Shown: positions 42,759 through 52,370, counted from the first letter of the stretch. The stretch: DNA of 64,000 bases from Amycolatopsis suaedae (GCF_004214935.1 NZ_SFCC01000002.1:372001-436000); one strand, 5' to 3'. The notes: generated from the sequence alone by a model not told the origin. A program made the numbers and translations.

Positions 42759-45038
42759 GTGGCGATCGACACCGCTCTCGACACCGTTGACCATGCTGCT
42801 TCCACCCCCGAGGTGACGCAGCCCTACGCCGAACTCGGCCTCGCCGAGGACGAGTACGCCCGCATCCGGGACATCCTCGGTCGCCGGCCGACCGACGCCG
42901 AGCTGGCCATGTACTCGGTGATGTGGAGCGAGCACTGCTCGTACAAGTCGTCCAAGGTCCACCTGAAGTACTTCGGTGAGACCACCACCGAGCAGATGCG
43001 TTCGAAGATGCTGGCCGGCATCGGGGAGAACGCCGGCGTGGTCGACATCGGCGACGGCTGGGCGGTCACCTTCAAGGTGGAGAGCCACAACCACCCGTCC
43101 TATGTGGAGCCCTACCAGGGCGCCGCGACCGGCGTCGGCGGCATCGTCCGGGACATTCTCGCCATGGGCGCGCGGCCACTGGCCGTCGCCGACCCGCTGC
43201 GCTTCGGGCCCGCCGACGCGCCGGACACCCGCCGCGTGCTGCCCGGCGTGGTCGCCGGTATCGCCGGTTACGGCAACTGCCTCGGCCTGCCCAACATCGG
43301 CGGCGAGGTCGTCTTCGACGCCAGCTACGCGGGCAACCCGCTGGTCAACGCGCTCTGCGTGGGCGCGATGCGAGTCGAGGACCTGCACCTGGCACACGCC
43401 TCCGGGACCGGTAACAAGATCATCCTCTTCGGTGCCCGCACCGGACTCGACGGCATCGGCGGCGTGTCCGTGCTGGCCAGCGACAGCTTCTCCGCCGACA
43501 CCGGCCGCAAGAAGCTGCCCAGCGTCCAGGTCGGCGACCCGTTCACCGAGAAGGTGCTCATCGAGTGCTGCCTCGAGCTGTTCGCCAGGAAGCTGGTGGT
43601 CGGCATCCAGGACCTCGGCGGCGCCGGACTGTCCTGCGCGACGTCCGAGCTGGCCGCGGCCGGTGACGGCGGCATGCACGTCGTGCTCGACCGGGTGCCG
43701 CTGCGCGCGGAGGGCATGACCCCGGCCGAGGTGCTGTCCAGCGAGTCGCAGGAACGCATGTGCGCGGTCGTAGCACCGTCCGATGTGGACGCCTTCATGG
43801 CGGTCTGCGAGAAGTGGGACGTGACCGCGACCGAGATCGGCGAGGTCACCGACGGCGACCGGCTGGTCGTCACCTGGCACGGCGAGACGGTCGTCGACGT
43901 GCCGCCGCGCACGGTCGCCCACCAGGGCCCGGTCTACCACCGCCCGTATGCCCGCCCCGCCGCGCAGGACGGCGTCCAGGCCGACACGACGGCCAAACTG
44001 CCACGGCCGAAGACCGCCGACGAGCTGCGGGACGCGGTGCTGCGGGTCGTCTCCTCGCCGAACCAGGCGTCCAAGGAGTGGGTGACCAGCCAGTACGACC
44101 GGTACGTCCGCGGCAACACCGTGCTCGCGCAGCCGGCCAACTCCGGCGTCATCCGCGTCGACGAGAACACCGGCCGCGGTGTGGCGGTGTCCACCGACTG
44201 CAACAGCCGGTTCGTCTACCTCGACCCGTACGCCGGTACCCAGCTCGCGCTGGCCGAGTCCTATCGCAACGTGGCCACCAGCGGTGCGACGCCGGTCGCG
44301 GTCACCAACTGCCTCAACTTCGGCGCGCCGACCGACCCCGGCGTGATGTGGCAGTTCGAGCGCGCGGTGCACGGCCTCGCCGACGGCTGCGCGGAGCTCG
44401 GCATCCCGGTCACCGGCGGCAACGTCAGCTTCTTCAACCAGACGGGTGACACCGCGATCCTGCCGACGCCGGTCGTCGGCGTGCTCGGCGTGCTCGACGA
44501 CGTCCGCCGCCGCATCCCGACCGGCATCGGCGCGGAGGCGGGCGAGACGCTGATCCTGCTCGGTGAGACCCACGACGAGCTGGACGGCTCGGCATGGGCC
44601 GAGGTCCTGCACTCCCACCTCGGCGGCCTGCCGCCGAAGGTGGACCTGGCCAGGGAGAAGCTGCTGGCCGACGTGCTGGTCGCCGGGTCGAGGGACGGCC
44701 TGATCTCCGCCGCGCACGACCTGTCCGGCGGCGGGCTGGCGCAGACGCTGGTCGAGACCGTCCTCATCGGACAGTGCGGTGCGCGGGTGGTGCTCGACGA
44801 CGGGCAGGACCCGTTCGTCCAGCTGTTCTCCGAGTCGGCCGGCCGGGTGCTGGTCGCCGTGCCGAGGACCGAGGAGCTGCGGTTCACCGAGCTGTGCTCG
44901 GCTCGCGGGCTGCCCTGGCGCAAGACCGGCGTCGTGGACCCGGAGAGCCAGGCACTGGAGATCCAGGACGTGGCCACGTTCCCCTTGGACGACCTCCGCA
45001 CCGCCTGGGAGTCCACCCTCCCCGCCCTGTTCGATTAA
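42759..45038 (+). CDS. purL: Phosphoribosylformylglycinamidine synthase, PurL subunit
   Basis: ATP-dependent conversion of FGAR to FGAM using ammonia from PurQ. At 759 residues it is the short PurL that needs PurS and PurQ, both encoded 4 kb upstream. Motifs include [45 protein letters not shown] and [12 protein letters not shown] near the N-terminus, and the second-half ATP/phosphate loops [13 protein letters not shown] and [10 protein letters not shown]. It is separated from purSQ by a repeat element and the ABC exporter pair on the other strand, an uncommon split for these genes. Confidence 0.96.
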   Translation: MAIDTALDTVDHAASTPEVTQPYAELGLAEDEYARIRDILGRRPTDAELAMYSVMWSEHCSYKSSKVHLKYFGETTTEQMRSKMLAGIGENAGVVDIGDGWAVTFKVESHNHPSYVEPYQGAATGVGGIVRDILAMGARPLAVADPLRFGPADAPDTRRVLPGVVAGIAGYGNCLGLPNIGGEVVFDASYAGNPLVNALCVGAMRVEDLHLAHASGTGNKIILFGARTGLDGIGGVSVLASDSFSADTGRKKLPSVQVGDPFTEKVLIECCLELFARKLVVGIQDLGGAGLSCATSELAAAGDGGMHVVLDRVPLRAEGMTPAEVLSSESQERMCAVVAPSDVDAFMAVCEKWDVTATEIGEVTDGDRLVVTWHGETVVDVPPRTVAHQGPVYHRPYARPAAQDGVQADTTAKLPRPKTADELRDAVLRVVSSPNQASKEWVTSQYDRYVRGNTVLAQPANSGVIRVDENTGRGVAVSTDCNSRFVYLDPYAGTQLALAESYRNVATSGATPVAVTNCLNFGAPTDPGVMWQFERAVHGLADGCAELGIPVTGGNVSFFNQTGDTAILPTPVVGVLGVLDDVRRRIPTGIGAEAGETLILLGETHDELDGSAWAEVLHSHLGGLPPKVDLAREKLLADVLVAGSRDGLISAAHDLSGGGLAQTLVETVLIGQCGARVVLDDGQDPFVQLFSESAGRVLVAVPRTEELRFTELCSARGLPWRKTGVVDPESQALEIQDVATFPLDDLRTAWESTLPALFD

Positions 45039-46072
45039 CCGCGTTCGATCACGAAGCCGCCGTCGCGTTCCTCCTCGAGGGTCCAGCCCTCGGGGAGCTG
45101 AACGTCCTTGCCCGTGCCCACCCTGGTGTCGCCGAAGCGCACCTCGGAGGGTTCACCGGCGACCCGCAGGTCGGCGTGGTGGCGGAAGGTCGCGTTACGC
45201 AGGTCGAGTGCGGCTTCGAACCGGGCGTCGCGCAGGCTCATGGTCGCCTGAAAGGTCGCGCTGAACGCCACGTCGCCGCCGAACGTCACCCGCTCCAGAT
45301 CGGCGGCCTGCTTCAGCGTCGTCCCGCTGAACCACGCCCTGCCGTCGACGCGGGCGCCCGCCATCTCCAGCGGGCCCTGCAGCGTGGCTCGGGTAAGCCA
45401 GCACGAACCCGTGATGTGTGCCGATTCCAGGATGGTGCTCCGGCCGAGCGTGGCTTCCCGCAGGGTCAGCTCGCCGATCCGTTTGCCGGACAGGTCGAAC
45501 CGGCTCAGCGCGGCTCCGGTGAGGTCGAGGTCGTAGGACTCGGTGGCGTCGCGGTCGGGCAGTAACCCGGTGAGCACCTGCTGGGCGTTGAGCCGCACCA
45601 CCCTCTCCGACGGGGCACCGTCTTCGAGGTCGAACGGCCTGCGCAGGTACGAACAGACGATGTCCAGCACCGTCTGGGTGTACTCGGGGCGCCCCCTCGC
45701 CAGGCCGGCCAGTGCGTGCATCGCGCCGACCCTGACCTGCTCGGCTTCGTGCCCCAGCAGCTCGATGGACTTGGCGAACCGTTCGTCGGCCACCCGTTCC
45801 AGATCGCGCTCGGCCCGGAAGCTCTCCAGCTCGTGCCGTCCCCGCTCGATCTCCTGCCGGGCCTCCTCGACCTTGCGGCGACGGTCGTTGAGCCACAACG
45901 CGTACAGCGCCACCACCGACGCCCCGGCCAGCCCGCCGGTGCGCACGGCGTCCGCCGTGGTCGACTTCGGGTCGGTGAGCACCCAGACGCTGACCCCGAC
46001 CACGACGGCGATCGCCAGCAGGATGGTGCCGGCGAGCGGCGTGACCCTCTTCTTCTGCCTGACAACGGACAC
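45035..46072 (-). CDS. Membrane-anchored pentapeptide-repeat protein
   Basis: About 345 residues. Two membrane helices ([23 protein letters not shown] and a second near residue 45-60) are followed by a charged coiled coil ([21 protein letters not shown]). Then a helical segment and a C-terminal pentapeptide-type beta helix (A-D/N-L/F-x-x spacing, e.g. [15 protein letters not shown] and [14 protein letters not shown]). Such proteins act as scaffolds; no enzyme motif is seen. GTG 46072 is chosen because TAGGGT lies 7 nt upstream; GTG 46081 would fall inside that hexamer. It overlaps the convergent purL by 4 bp. Confidence 0.75.
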   Translation of the reverse strand: MSVVRQKKRVTPLAGTILLAIAVVVGVSVWVLTDPKSTTADAVRTGGLAGASVVALYALWLNDRRRKVEEARQEIERGRHELESFRAERDLERVADERFAKSIELLGHEAEQVRVGAMHALAGLARGRPEYTQTVLDIVCSYLRRPFDLEDGAPSERVVRLNAQQVLTGLLPDRDATESYDLDLTGAALSRFDLSGKRIGELTLREATLGRSTILESAHITGSCWLTRATLQGPLEMAGARVDGRAWFSGTTLKQAADLERVTFGGDVAFSATFQATMSLRDARFEAALDLRNATFRHHADLRVAGEPSEVRFGDTRVGTGKDVQLPEGWTLEEERDGGFVIERG

Positions 46073-46103
46073 GGCCGGCACCCTATCGGGTACCGGCCGT
46101 GTC
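46068..46103 (-). terminator. Hairpin overlapping the start of the pentapeptide gene
   Basis: Arms 46068-46078 and 46093-46103 are a perfect 11-bp inverted repeat, and the 14-nt loop can extend the stem (accc/gggt). It follows the stop of the membrane-protein gene by 11 bp and includes the promoter hexamer and start codon of the next gene. Confidence 0.65.
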
Positions 46104-46114
46104 AGCTGGCGTTA

Positions 46115-47197
46115 TCAGAAGGTGTAGATACCGAAGATGCTGATGCACCAGCCCTTGTCGTCGAAGTTCTCGATGCCGAGCAGGCCGTTGGTGACCGTCT
46201 CGCCGCCGATGGTGCCGGACAGCTTGCCACTGACGTAGCTGTTGCCGGGGTTCTCCGGGGTGAACTGGATGTTCGGCTTCTTGGGCAGGTACTCGTCGAT
46301 GCGGCCCTCGATCTCGTTCTTCTCGGCCGCGCAGGCCATCGCCTTCGCGCCGGCGGCGTCACCGGCGTTGACCTTGGCGAGGAAGTCGTTGATCACGGGC
46401 TGCGCGGCGGCGATGCCCTTGCCGCTGCCGGTGCCGCCGGGCGCGCTGGTCGGCGCCGAGCTGCGCGGGCTGCTCTTCGGGGAGCTGCGCGGGCTGCTCG
46501 CCGGGCCACCCTCGTCGAGGCCGCCGAGCTTGGCGTCCTTCCAGCACCAGTTCCCGCCGCTGTTGGCGAGGGTGCCCTCGACGGTGATCGGCTTGCTGCC
46601 GCCCCGGGTGGTGGTCACGTCGACGTTGGCGACGGCCTCGTTCTCACCGCGCTTCTGCACGGCACCGTTCAGCTTGGCGCTCGCCACGCCGTCGATGTCC
46701 TTGAGGTTCTTCACCGCCGGGCTGGCGTCCGCGCACTTCACGGCGTTCAGCTTGTTGATGTCCTTGGCGTTGAGCGCCTCGACGATGCTGTTGGCCGTCG
46801 CCTCGGGGCCGCCGCCGCTGCCGCTCTCGTCGCTGAGGAAGAAGCCCGGCTTCCAGAAGCCGAGGATGGCCACGACGCCGAGGATGATCACGACACCACC
46901 CGCGGTCAGACCGACCCACAGGCCGGTCTTGCTCTTCTTCGGCGGTCCCCCGTCCCCACCGGGGTAGGCGCCGTACTGGGAGTACGCACCGCTCTGGTCG
47001 TACCCCTGCTGGCCCCACTGCTGTTGTTGCCCGTACTGCTGGGTCTGGTCGTAGCCCTGCTGGCCCCACTGCTGCTGGCCGTACTGCTGGGTCTGGTCGT
47101 AACCCTGCTGCCCCGGCTGCTGGAAACCACCGGACTGCGGGTACCCGCCCTGCTGCCCGTACGGATCCGGCTGCCCCGGCTGCGGTGGGTAGGTCAT
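46115..47197 (-). CDS. Single-pass membrane protein with Gln/Tyr/Gly-rich repeat head
   Basis: A 360-residue protein. The first ~95 residues are low complexity with repeated GQQGYDQTQQYGQQQ-type units. A membrane helix (about 99-122, LWVGLTAGGVVIILGVVAILGF) follows. The outside part has two Cys-bearing helical-beta modules (IVEALNAKDINKLNAVKCADAS and VINDFLAKVNAGDAAGAKAMACA) separated by a Ser/Pro linker, reminiscent of DUF4878/lipoprotein-type domains. GGAGGG stands 7 nt before ATG 47197. The function is unknown. The repeat head resembles cytosolic tails of actinobacterial cell-envelope proteins. Confidence 0.8.
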   Translation of the reverse strand: MTYPPQPGQPDPYGQQGGYPQSGGFQQPGQQGYDQTQQYGQQQWGQQGYDQTQQYGQQQQWGQQGYDQSGAYSQYGAYPGGDGGPPKKSKTGLWVGLTAGGVVIILGVVAILGFWKPGFFLSDESGSGGGPEATANSIVEALNAKDINKLNAVKCADASPAVKNLKDIDGVASAKLNGAVQKRGENEAVANVDVTTTRGGSKPITVEGTLANSGGNWCWKDAKLGGLDEGGPASSPRSSPKSSPRSSAPTSAPGGTGSGKGIAAAQPVINDFLAKVNAGDAAGAKAMACAAEKNEIEGRIDEYLPKKPNIQFTPENPGNSYVSGKLSGTIGGETVTNGLLGIENFDDKGWCISIFGIYTF

Positions 47198-47428
47198 GTC
47201 GAAGCCCTCCGTCACTCACTTACGTGGCACTTGCCCGTCAGCGGCAAAAGCTCTCCAGAGCTTCTCCATGCCAGCGCATACTTCGTGGCTGCGACGCACG
47301 GACTGGGGTTGGGGTTCCCCCATTCTGGCGCCTGCTGCCCCTGGGAGGCATTCTGCCTGGTAAGCCCCAGGACTCCTACAGGGGTACCGGGTCGAATCCT
47401 CACGTGTTCGGGTGATCTCGGAGGGTGG

Positions 47429-47462
47429 TGCCGGGGCACCCCCGCGTGGAGGCGCCCCGGCA
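47429..47462 (-). terminator. Hairpin terminator after the GH25 lysozyme gene
   Basis: tgccggggc (47429-47437) pairs with gccccggca (47454-47462), 9 bp with a 16-nt loop. It lies 19 bp past the lysozyme stop. Nothing else is supportable in 47198-47480. Confidence 0.65.
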
Positions 47463-47480
47463 GTGCCGCGTTACAGCCGA

Positions 47481-48359
47481 TCAGCCGTTGTTCGCCAGGA
47501 CCACGAGGCGGTCGTAGGCGCCGTTGAACCGGTTGAAGTCGATCGGCGAGGAGGTGTACTGCCAGAAGGTGTAGAAGCCCCAGCCGGGAGGCAGCGGGCC
47601 GACGGTCGAGTTGTACCGGGCGATCCACAGCGGCACGGTGCCGCCGAAGTTCTGCCCGCCCACGCAGGTGTTCCACCAGTTGGTGGTGGTGTAGATGGTC
47701 GGCCAGCGGCCGGTCCTGGCGTGGTAGCGGTCGTGGAACGCCCTGATCCAGTTGCCCATCGCGGTCTTGGACAGGCCGTAGCAGGTCGCGCCGTACGGGT
47801 TGTACTCGATGTCCAGCGCACCCGGCAGCGTCTTGCCGTCCCGCGACCAGCCGCCGCCGTTGTTGACGAAGTAGTCGGCCTGTGCGGCACCGGAGGAACG
47901 GTCCGGCAGCGCGAAGTGGTACGCGCCGCGGATCATGCCGATGTTGTACGAGCCGTTGTACTGCTGGGCGAAGTACGGGTTGCGGTAGCCGGTGCCCTCG
48001 GTGGCCTTGACGTAGGCGAAGCGCTTGCCCTGGCCCCACCAGTGGGCCCAGTTGACGTTGCCCTGGTGGCCGCTGACGTCGATGCCCTCGACGCTGGCGA
48101 GCACCTGGTTGCCGTTGGCGTCCCTGGCCGGCTCGCGCCGGGCCTGCTCGATCGTCTCCGGGGTGGAGTGGTCACCCTCGACCCGCTTGATCTGCGAGCC
48201 CATCGGGTGGTCGTAACGTTTGACGTATTCGTCGACGGGTAATCCGTCTGTGGCGGGATTGGCGGTTGCCGTGGTCGCCGTGCTGAGCAGGAGCACGCCG
48301 GACATGACAACGATGACGGCGCCGAACGGGCGTCGCCAGCCTCTTCTCATGCTGGACAT
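47481..48359 (-). CDS. Secreted GH25 lysozyme (muramidase), first paralogue
   Basis: Cleaves the MurNAc-GlcNAc bond of peptidoglycan. The 292-residue protein has a signal peptide (hydrophobic about 12-33, AxA near ATA). The single GH25 barrel begins VEGIDVSGHQGNVNWAHW, with catalytic Asp in GIDVS. The second acid is in LDIEYNPYG and there is a late PLWIARYN strand. There is no wall-binding domain. ATG 48359 has an AAGGGAAAG site just upstream. It is about 60 percent alike by eye to the gene directly upstream, so the pair arose by duplication. Confidence 0.92.
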   Translation of the reverse strand: MSSMRRGWRRPFGAVIVVMSGVLLLSTATTATANPATDGLPVDEYVKRYDHPMGSQIKRVEGDHSTPETIEQARREPARDANGNQVLASVEGIDVSGHQGNVNWAHWWGQGKRFAYVKATEGTGYRNPYFAQQYNGSYNIGMIRGAYHFALPDRSSGAAQADYFVNNGGGWSRDGKTLPGALDIEYNPYGATCYGLSKTAMGNWIRAFHDRYHARTGRWPTIYTTTNWWNTCVGGQNFGGTVPLWIARYNSTVGPLPPGWGFYTFWQYTSSPIDFNRFNGAYDRLVVLANNG

Positions 48360-48387
48360 GACTTTCCCTTCACGTTGCCCTCGCGGA

Positions 48388-48415
48388 CGGACGGCTTACT
48401 GCAGGTAGCCGTCCG
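48388..48415 (-). promoter_or_regulatory. 9-bp hairpin between the two lysozyme genes
   Basis: cggacggct (48388-48396) pairs with agccgtccg (48407-48415). It may end the upstream lysozyme transcript or be a leader stem of the downstream one. Confidence 0.45.
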
Positions 48416-48515
48416 AGCGTTGATTGTTATCGACAAACCGCCATTTGTCACGAAATTGCGTGAAGGAACTTGCACGCGTGGGTGATTCACGGGTGCCTGG
48501 GGTGACCAGCGAAGA

Positions 48516-49307
48516 TCATCCGCGGGCGAGTGTCGCCAGCCTGTCCGGCGCGCCGTTGAAGTAGTTCTGGTCGCCGGGAAGATCACCTTTGTCCGCCCAC
48601 TGCCAGACGGTGTGGGTCGACCACCCGGCAGGCAGCGGTCCGATCTCCGGCGCGTACCGCGCGATCCACAGCGGGTTGACCGAGCCGAACGCCTTGCTGC
48701 TGCCGGTGCACCGGTTCCACCAGCTTGTCGACGTGTAGATCACCGGGGCGCGGCCGGTCCGCCTGGCGTAGGTGTCGGAGAAGTCCTTGATCCACGCGGT
48801 CATTCCCGCCGGGTCGAGGCCGTAGCAGGTTTCGCCGTACGGGTTGTACTCCACGTCCAGCGCACCCGGCAGCGTCTTGCCGTCGGCCGACCAGCCACCG
48901 CCGTTGTCGACGAAGTAGTCGGCCTGCGGCCCGCCGGGGCCGACGTCGGGCCGGGCGAAGTGGTACGCCCCGCGGATCAGCCCGGCGCCGTGGGAACCGT
49001 TGTACTGCTGGCTGAACTGCGGATTGCGGAAACCGGTCCCCTCGGTTGCCTTGACGAAGACGAACTTGGCGCCCTTCGCCGCCGACGCCGGCCAGTCGAC
49101 CGCGCCCTGGTGGCCGCTGACGTCGTGGCCCAGTGTCCTGTCCGCCAGGAGCGGCGGAATCCCTTGTGAGCCCTCGATCCTGGCGATCTGCGAGCCCGCG
49201 TGGTTTTCCGGGGCGAGCGAGTAGTCGGCACCGGCGGGAGTGGCGACCACACCGCTCACCGTCGTCGTGGCGACCAGTGCTAGCAACGAGTTCCACATAG
49301 AACGCAC
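48516..49307 (-). CDS. Secreted GH25 lysozyme (muramidase), second paralogue
   Basis: A 263-residue muramidase with an N-terminal signal peptide (about 1-27, ending near AGA). The GH25 barrel has GHDVSGHQGAVDWPASA, YVKATEGTG-like VFVKATEGTGFRNPQFSQQYNGS, LDVEYNPYGETCYGL with the catalytic acid and NPLWIARYAPEIG. The start is GTG 49307 or, 9 nt downstream, ATG 49298. It shares the same signature blocks with the next gene, including the YGxTCYGL disulfide region. It is probably a housekeeping wall hydrolase; a role against other bacteria is possible. Confidence 0.92.
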   Translation of the reverse strand: MRSMWNSLLALVATTTVSGVVATPAGADYSLAPENHAGSQIARIEGSQGIPPLLADRTLGHDVSGHQGAVDWPASAAKGAKFVFVKATEGTGFRNPQFSQQYNGSHGAGLIRGAYHFARPDVGPGGPQADYFVDNGGGWSADGKTLPGALDVEYNPYGETCYGLDPAGMTAWIKDFSDTYARRTGRAPVIYTSTSWWNRCTGSSKAFGSVNPLWIARYAPEIGPLPAGWSTHTVWQWADKGDLPGDQNYFNGAPDRLATLARG

Positions 49308-49365
49308 TGCGTCACCATGCCCGTTGTGGGCGACGCGCGCTAACCGAGTGTCACCCGAAAGTGGA

Positions 49366-49977
49366 TCACCGTTGCTCGTCGGCGAGGGCCTTGATCAGGT
49401 GTTCCGCCGGGACGATGGCCGTCACGACGTCGTGCGGGTTGATGGCCACCGGGTGCCCGCCCAGCAGTTCGACCATGTCGCGGCCCAGCACGGCGCGGGC
49501 GTGCGGCCATTCCTTCGGGACCATGCTCTTGGCCGTGTAGGCCGGAACCAGCACGCGGCCGTCGGTGTTGTGGAAGCCGATCACCGTGCGCTGCACTGGG
49601 GAAAGCGCGTAGACGAACAGCGTCGAGTCGAGGATGACCTTCGGCAGGTCCTCCGCCGGCCGGTGCTCTGTGCGAACCAGCTGCAGCAGCCGCTCCAGCT
49701 CGCTGGTCGGCTCGGGGAACCCGAGCGCCTTCGGCGACGGGCGGTACCGGTCGTTGGGGTGGAAGTCCTCGACCACCTCGCCGCGGGTGTTCACCGGGTA
49801 GGCGCCGACCACGGCCCACGACGGAACCGGGCCGTTGGGGTCGAATGCCTCGTCGATGACGTACAGCCAGCTGTCGGGATTCCGCCTGGCGTTCGCGCGC
49901 ATCTCCTCGGTGATCCTGGGTTTGCGCACCCCAGCCGGGCCGGATACCAGCCGGTCTGCCTCGTCCCGCTGCGCCAT
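49366..49977 (-). CDS. Type VII secretion system-associated protein (SseB-like)
   Basis: A 203-residue protein starting ITEEMRANARRNPDSWLYVIDEAFDP near the N-terminus. It continues with a SseB-like domain (LLQLVRTEHRPAEDLPKVILDSTLFVYAL, then GRVLVPAYTAKSMVPKEWP and LGGHPVAINPHDVVTAIVPAEHL). This family is annotated as T7SS-associated in actinomycetes on genomic grounds; its molecular job is not known. A GAGGGAAGA site precedes ATG 49977. It is 40 kb from the ESX genes of this window, so any link is inferred. Confidence 0.7.
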   Translation of the reverse strand: MAQRDEADRLVSGPAGVRKPRITEEMRANARRNPDSWLYVIDEAFDPNGPVPSWAVVGAYPVNTRGEVVEDFHPNDRYRPSPKALGFPEPTSELERLLQLVRTEHRPAEDLPKVILDSTLFVYALSPVQRTVIGFHNTDGRVLVPAYTAKSMVPKEWPHARAVLGRDMVELLGGHPVAINPHDVVTAIVPAEHLIKALADEQR

Positions 49978-50018
49978 GAAGTCTTCCCTCGGTTCCCGCT
50001 GTAGCAGTAGTGCCACTC

Positions 50019-50024
50019 TACTGT
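50019..50024 (+). promoter_or_regulatory. -10 hexamer of a leaderless sterol-carrier gene promoter
   Basis: TACTGT ends 6 nt before ATG 50031, with no ribosome site. Confidence 0.45.
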
Positions 50025-50030
50025 GGACGC

Positions 50031-50411
50031 ATGCCCGCTTCGCGTTCGGTCGACCCCGCTGAGTTACGCGCCGCAGTGCAGGCGGTTTCCGCCTGGCTGG
50101 ACGGTGCGGCACCCGATCCGGCGCGGCCGGAACTGGCCGCCGCCGTGCGGCTGAGCCTGCGCACGATGGCGAACGACGCCCCCGGGCGCAGCGTCGAGGT
50201 ACGGGTGCCGCCGTTCGCCGCGGTGCAGTGCGTGGAAGGCCCCCGGCACACCAGGGGCACGCCGCCGAACGTCGTCGAGACCGACCCACGCACCTGGCTC
50301 GAACTGGCCACCGGGCGGCTCGCGTGGGCGGAAGCGGTGGAGGCGGGAAGGGTCAGCGCGTCGGGTACCCGCGCCGACCTTTCCCGCCTCCTGCCGGTGG
50401 TTCGCGTCTAG
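50031..50411 (+). CDS. Sterol carrier protein-like, actinobacterial type
   Basis: A 126-residue cytosolic protein: helical start (ELRAAVQAVSAWLDG...ELAAAVRLSLRTMAND), then VEVRVPPFAAVQCVEGPRHTRGTPPNVVETDPRTWLELATGRLAWAEAVEAGRVSASGTRADLSRLLPV. The TDPRTWLELATG...V.ASG.RADLS pattern is the core of the SCP-2 lipid-binding fold used by this conserved actinobacterial family. The ligand is not established. Its stop overlaps by 4 bp the convergent methyltransferase gene. Confidence 0.8.
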   Translation: MPASRSVDPAELRAAVQAVSAWLDGAAPDPARPELAAAVRLSLRTMANDAPGRSVEVRVPPFAAVQCVEGPRHTRGTPPNVVETDPRTWLELATGRLAWAEAVEAGRVSASGTRADLSRLLPVVRV

Positions 50412-51244
50412 GGCTTGCGGCCGACGCCGCCGGCGATGCAGTGCTGGACCTGGTTCAGCGGCTTGAGCCGGGGGCCGTCCGGCCACCAGTCGGCGCAGAT
50501 CACCAGGCCCGGCTCGACGAGCTCGACGCCCGGCAGCAGCTCCAGCAGTTCGGCGTGGGTGCGGAAGCTGCCCGAGCCCATCGGGCTGTGCACGAAGACC
50601 TCTTCCATCTTCCTGGCGACGGCGCTGTGCTCGTTCTCCGGGTCGAGGAAGTGGCTCATGCCGACGTAGGAGCCGGACGGCAGCGCGGCCACGTACTCAC
50701 GCATGATCGCGGCCGGGTCCTCCTTCGGGCCCACGTAGTGGTGCAGCGTGCCCATCTGGAGCAGGGCGATCGGCTGCGTGAAGTCGAGGTGCTGCCTGAT
50801 CTGCTCGTTGTTGAGGATCTCCTGCGGCTTGAAGATGTCGGCGGAGACGAAGTGCGTGTTCTCGTTCTCCTCCAGCAGCGCGCGCCCGTGCGCGAGGACG
50901 ACCGGGTCGTTGTCGACGTAGACGACCTTCGCCTCCGGCGTGATGCGCTGCACGACCTGGTGGGTGTTCTCCGCGGTCGGCAGGCCGGAGCCGAGGTCGA
51001 GGTACTGCATGACCCCGGACTGGCTGGCGAGGAAGCGGCAGGCGCGGATCAGGAACCCGCGGTTCTCGGTGGCCAGGTCCTGGGCCTCGGGCGCCTTCTT
51101 CTGGACGCTCCGGAAGACCTCGCGGTCGATCTCGTAGTTGTCCTTGCCGTTGAGGAACGCGTCATACACCCTGGCGATGCTGGCGCGGGTGGGGTCGACC
51201 CCAACCGGCACGCGCTCGGACTCGGTTGTGGCACCGCTGGGCAT
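50408..51244 (-). CDS. SAM-dependent methyltransferase, DUF574 family (third copy)
   Basis: A 278-residue member of the same family as the pair at 17239-18857. It has SIARVYDAFLNGKDNYEIDR, the SAM motif YLDLGSGLPTAENTHQV, VVYVDNDPVVLAHGRALL and the end GGVGRKP. ATG 51244 is chosen because GGAGG precedes it at a good distance; an in-frame ATG 12 nt upstream lacks one. It is divergent from an XRE/DUF5753 regulator whose partner DUF397 gene follows. This arrangement is common in actinomycetes and suggests joint control. The methyl acceptor is unknown. Confidence 0.9.
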   Translation of the reverse strand: MPSGATTESERVPVGVDPTRASIARVYDAFLNGKDNYEIDREVFRSVQKKAPEAQDLATENRGFLIRACRFLASQSGVMQYLDLGSGLPTAENTHQVVQRITPEAKVVYVDNDPVVLAHGRALLEENENTHFVSADIFKPQEILNNEQIRQHLDFTQPIALLQMGTLHHYVGPKEDPAAIMREYVAALPSGSYVGMSHFLDPENEHSAVARKMEEVFVHSPMGSGSFRTHAELLELLPGVELVEPGLVICADWWPDGPRLKPLNQVQHCIAGGVGRKP

Positions 51245-51337
51245 CGAAACCTCCATGTGAGCTGGGACCTGTTGTGATGTGGAGCACGACCCACGTAGCG
51301 TAAGGGCACGCGCTCAGCGCGTAAATGCGGGCGTTGC

Positions 51338-51365
51338 TTGACCGGAACCTCGGTTTCCGTACGCT
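51338..51365 (+). promoter_or_regulatory. Promoter of the XRE/DUF5753 regulator
   Basis: TTGACC (51338-51343) and TACGCT (51360-51365) are separated by 16 nt. The spacer holds a small inverted repeat, cggaa..ttccg, that could be an operator. The gene starts at 51414. Confidence 0.5.
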
Positions 51366-51413
51366 GGGTGGTCGGTCGGTTATTTCCGGTATGGGGAAGA
51401 AGCGGGAGCAGCG

Positions 51414-52313
51414 GTGCCTGGGTTGGACGGGATCGGCATGGCCGACGAGCCCGCTCACGAGCCTGCCGGTAACAAGCCGACAGCCCGGCGAATGGTGCTC
51501 GGCACCCAGCTGCGCAGGCTCCGCGAGCGGGCCAACGTCACCCGTGCCGAGGCCGGTTACAACATCCGCGGCTCGGAGTCGAAGATCAGCCGCATGGAGC
51601 TGGGCCGGGTCGGCTTCAAGGAGCGCGACGTCGTCGACCTGCTGTCCATGTACGGCGTCAACGACCCGGAGGAACGCGAGCGCTTCGTCGAGCTGGTCCG
51701 CGAGTCCAACCAGCCCGGCTGGTGGCGGCCGTACAACGACCTCATCCCGAGCTGGTTCGACGACTTCGTCGGCCTGGAAGAGGCCGCCGTCCGTATCCAG
51801 ACCTACGAGCCGCACTTCGTCCCGGGTCTGCTCCAGACCGAGGACTACGCGCGGGCGATCATCAGCCACGGCAAGCCGGAGACCGCGGGCGACGAGGACG
51901 AACGCCGCGTCGCGCTGCGGATGCGCAGGCAGAAGCTGCTGACCGGCCCGGACGCGCCGCGGCTATGGGTGGTCATCGACGAGTCGGTGCTCTACCGGCC
52001 GATCGGTGGTCCGCAGGTGCTGCGCGACCAGCTCGAGAAGCTGGTCGAGGTCACCAAGCAGGCCAGGATCACCGTGCAGGTCGTGCCGTACGAGCTGAGC
52101 GGCTACGCCGCCGAGGGCGCGTTCACGCTGCTGCGGTTCTTCGAGCCCGAGCTGCCGAACGTCGTGTTCATCGAGCACCTGGCGGGCGGCATGTACCTGG
52201 AGAAGCCGGCCGACATCGAGAAGTACAGCCGGGCGCTGGACCGCCTGGCGGTCGACGCCGAGACGCCCGACCGCAGCCGAGCGCGTCTCCAGAAGCGCAT
52301 CGCCGAGCTGTAA
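51414..52313 (+). CDS. XRE family regulator with DUF5753 domain (WhiJ type)
   Basis: DNA-binding regulator of 299 residues. The N-terminal helix-turn-helix is LGTQLRRLRERANVTRAEAGYNIRGSESKISRMELGR. The DUF5753 domain (LEEAAVRIQTYEPHFVPGLLQTEDYARAI, then LWVVIDESVLYRPIGG) occupies the rest. Proteins of this type pair with small DUF397 proteins, as in the Streptomyces WhiJ system. Here a DUF397 gene follows 688 bp downstream. GTG 51414 has GGGAG about 6 nt upstream. Its targets probably include the DUF397 promoter and the divergent methyltransferase. Confidence 0.9.
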   Translation: MPGLDGIGMADEPAHEPAGNKPTARRMVLGTQLRRLRERANVTRAEAGYNIRGSESKISRMELGRVGFKERDVVDLLSMYGVNDPEERERFVELVRESNQPGWWRPYNDLIPSWFDDFVGLEEAAVRIQTYEPHFVPGLLQTEDYARAIISHGKPETAGDEDERRVALRMRRQKLLTGPDAPRLWVVIDESVLYRPIGGPQVLRDQLEKLVEVTKQARITVQVVPYELSGYAAEGAFTLLRFFEPELPNVVFIEHLAGGMYLEKPADIEKYSRALDRLAVDAETPDRSRARLQKRIAEL

Positions 52314-52331
52314 GCCCGCGGGGCGTGAGCG

Positions 52332-52370
52332 AGGGAGCTTTACTAGCGAAGAAGGGTAGTAAAGCTCCCT
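52332..52370. terminator. 14-bp hairpin terminator
   Basis: Arms 52332-52345 and 52357-52370 (agggagctttacta and its complement) form a perfect stem with an 11-nt loop, 18 bp after the XRE gene stop. The stem is unusually AT-rich for this genome. Confidence 0.75.

Noticed and set aside
47330..47430. Possible tRNA: ggtaccgggtcgaatcctcac looks like a T-arm
   Set aside because: The bases around gtcgaat do not form a 5-bp T stem, and neither strand gives a matching acceptor or anticodon arm of the right spacing.
48360..48515. ydaO-type c-di-AMP riboswitch before a lysozyme gene
   Set aside because: Such switches precede wall hydrolase genes in actinomycetes, but I could not find the conserved G-rich blocks here, only a 9-bp hairpin.
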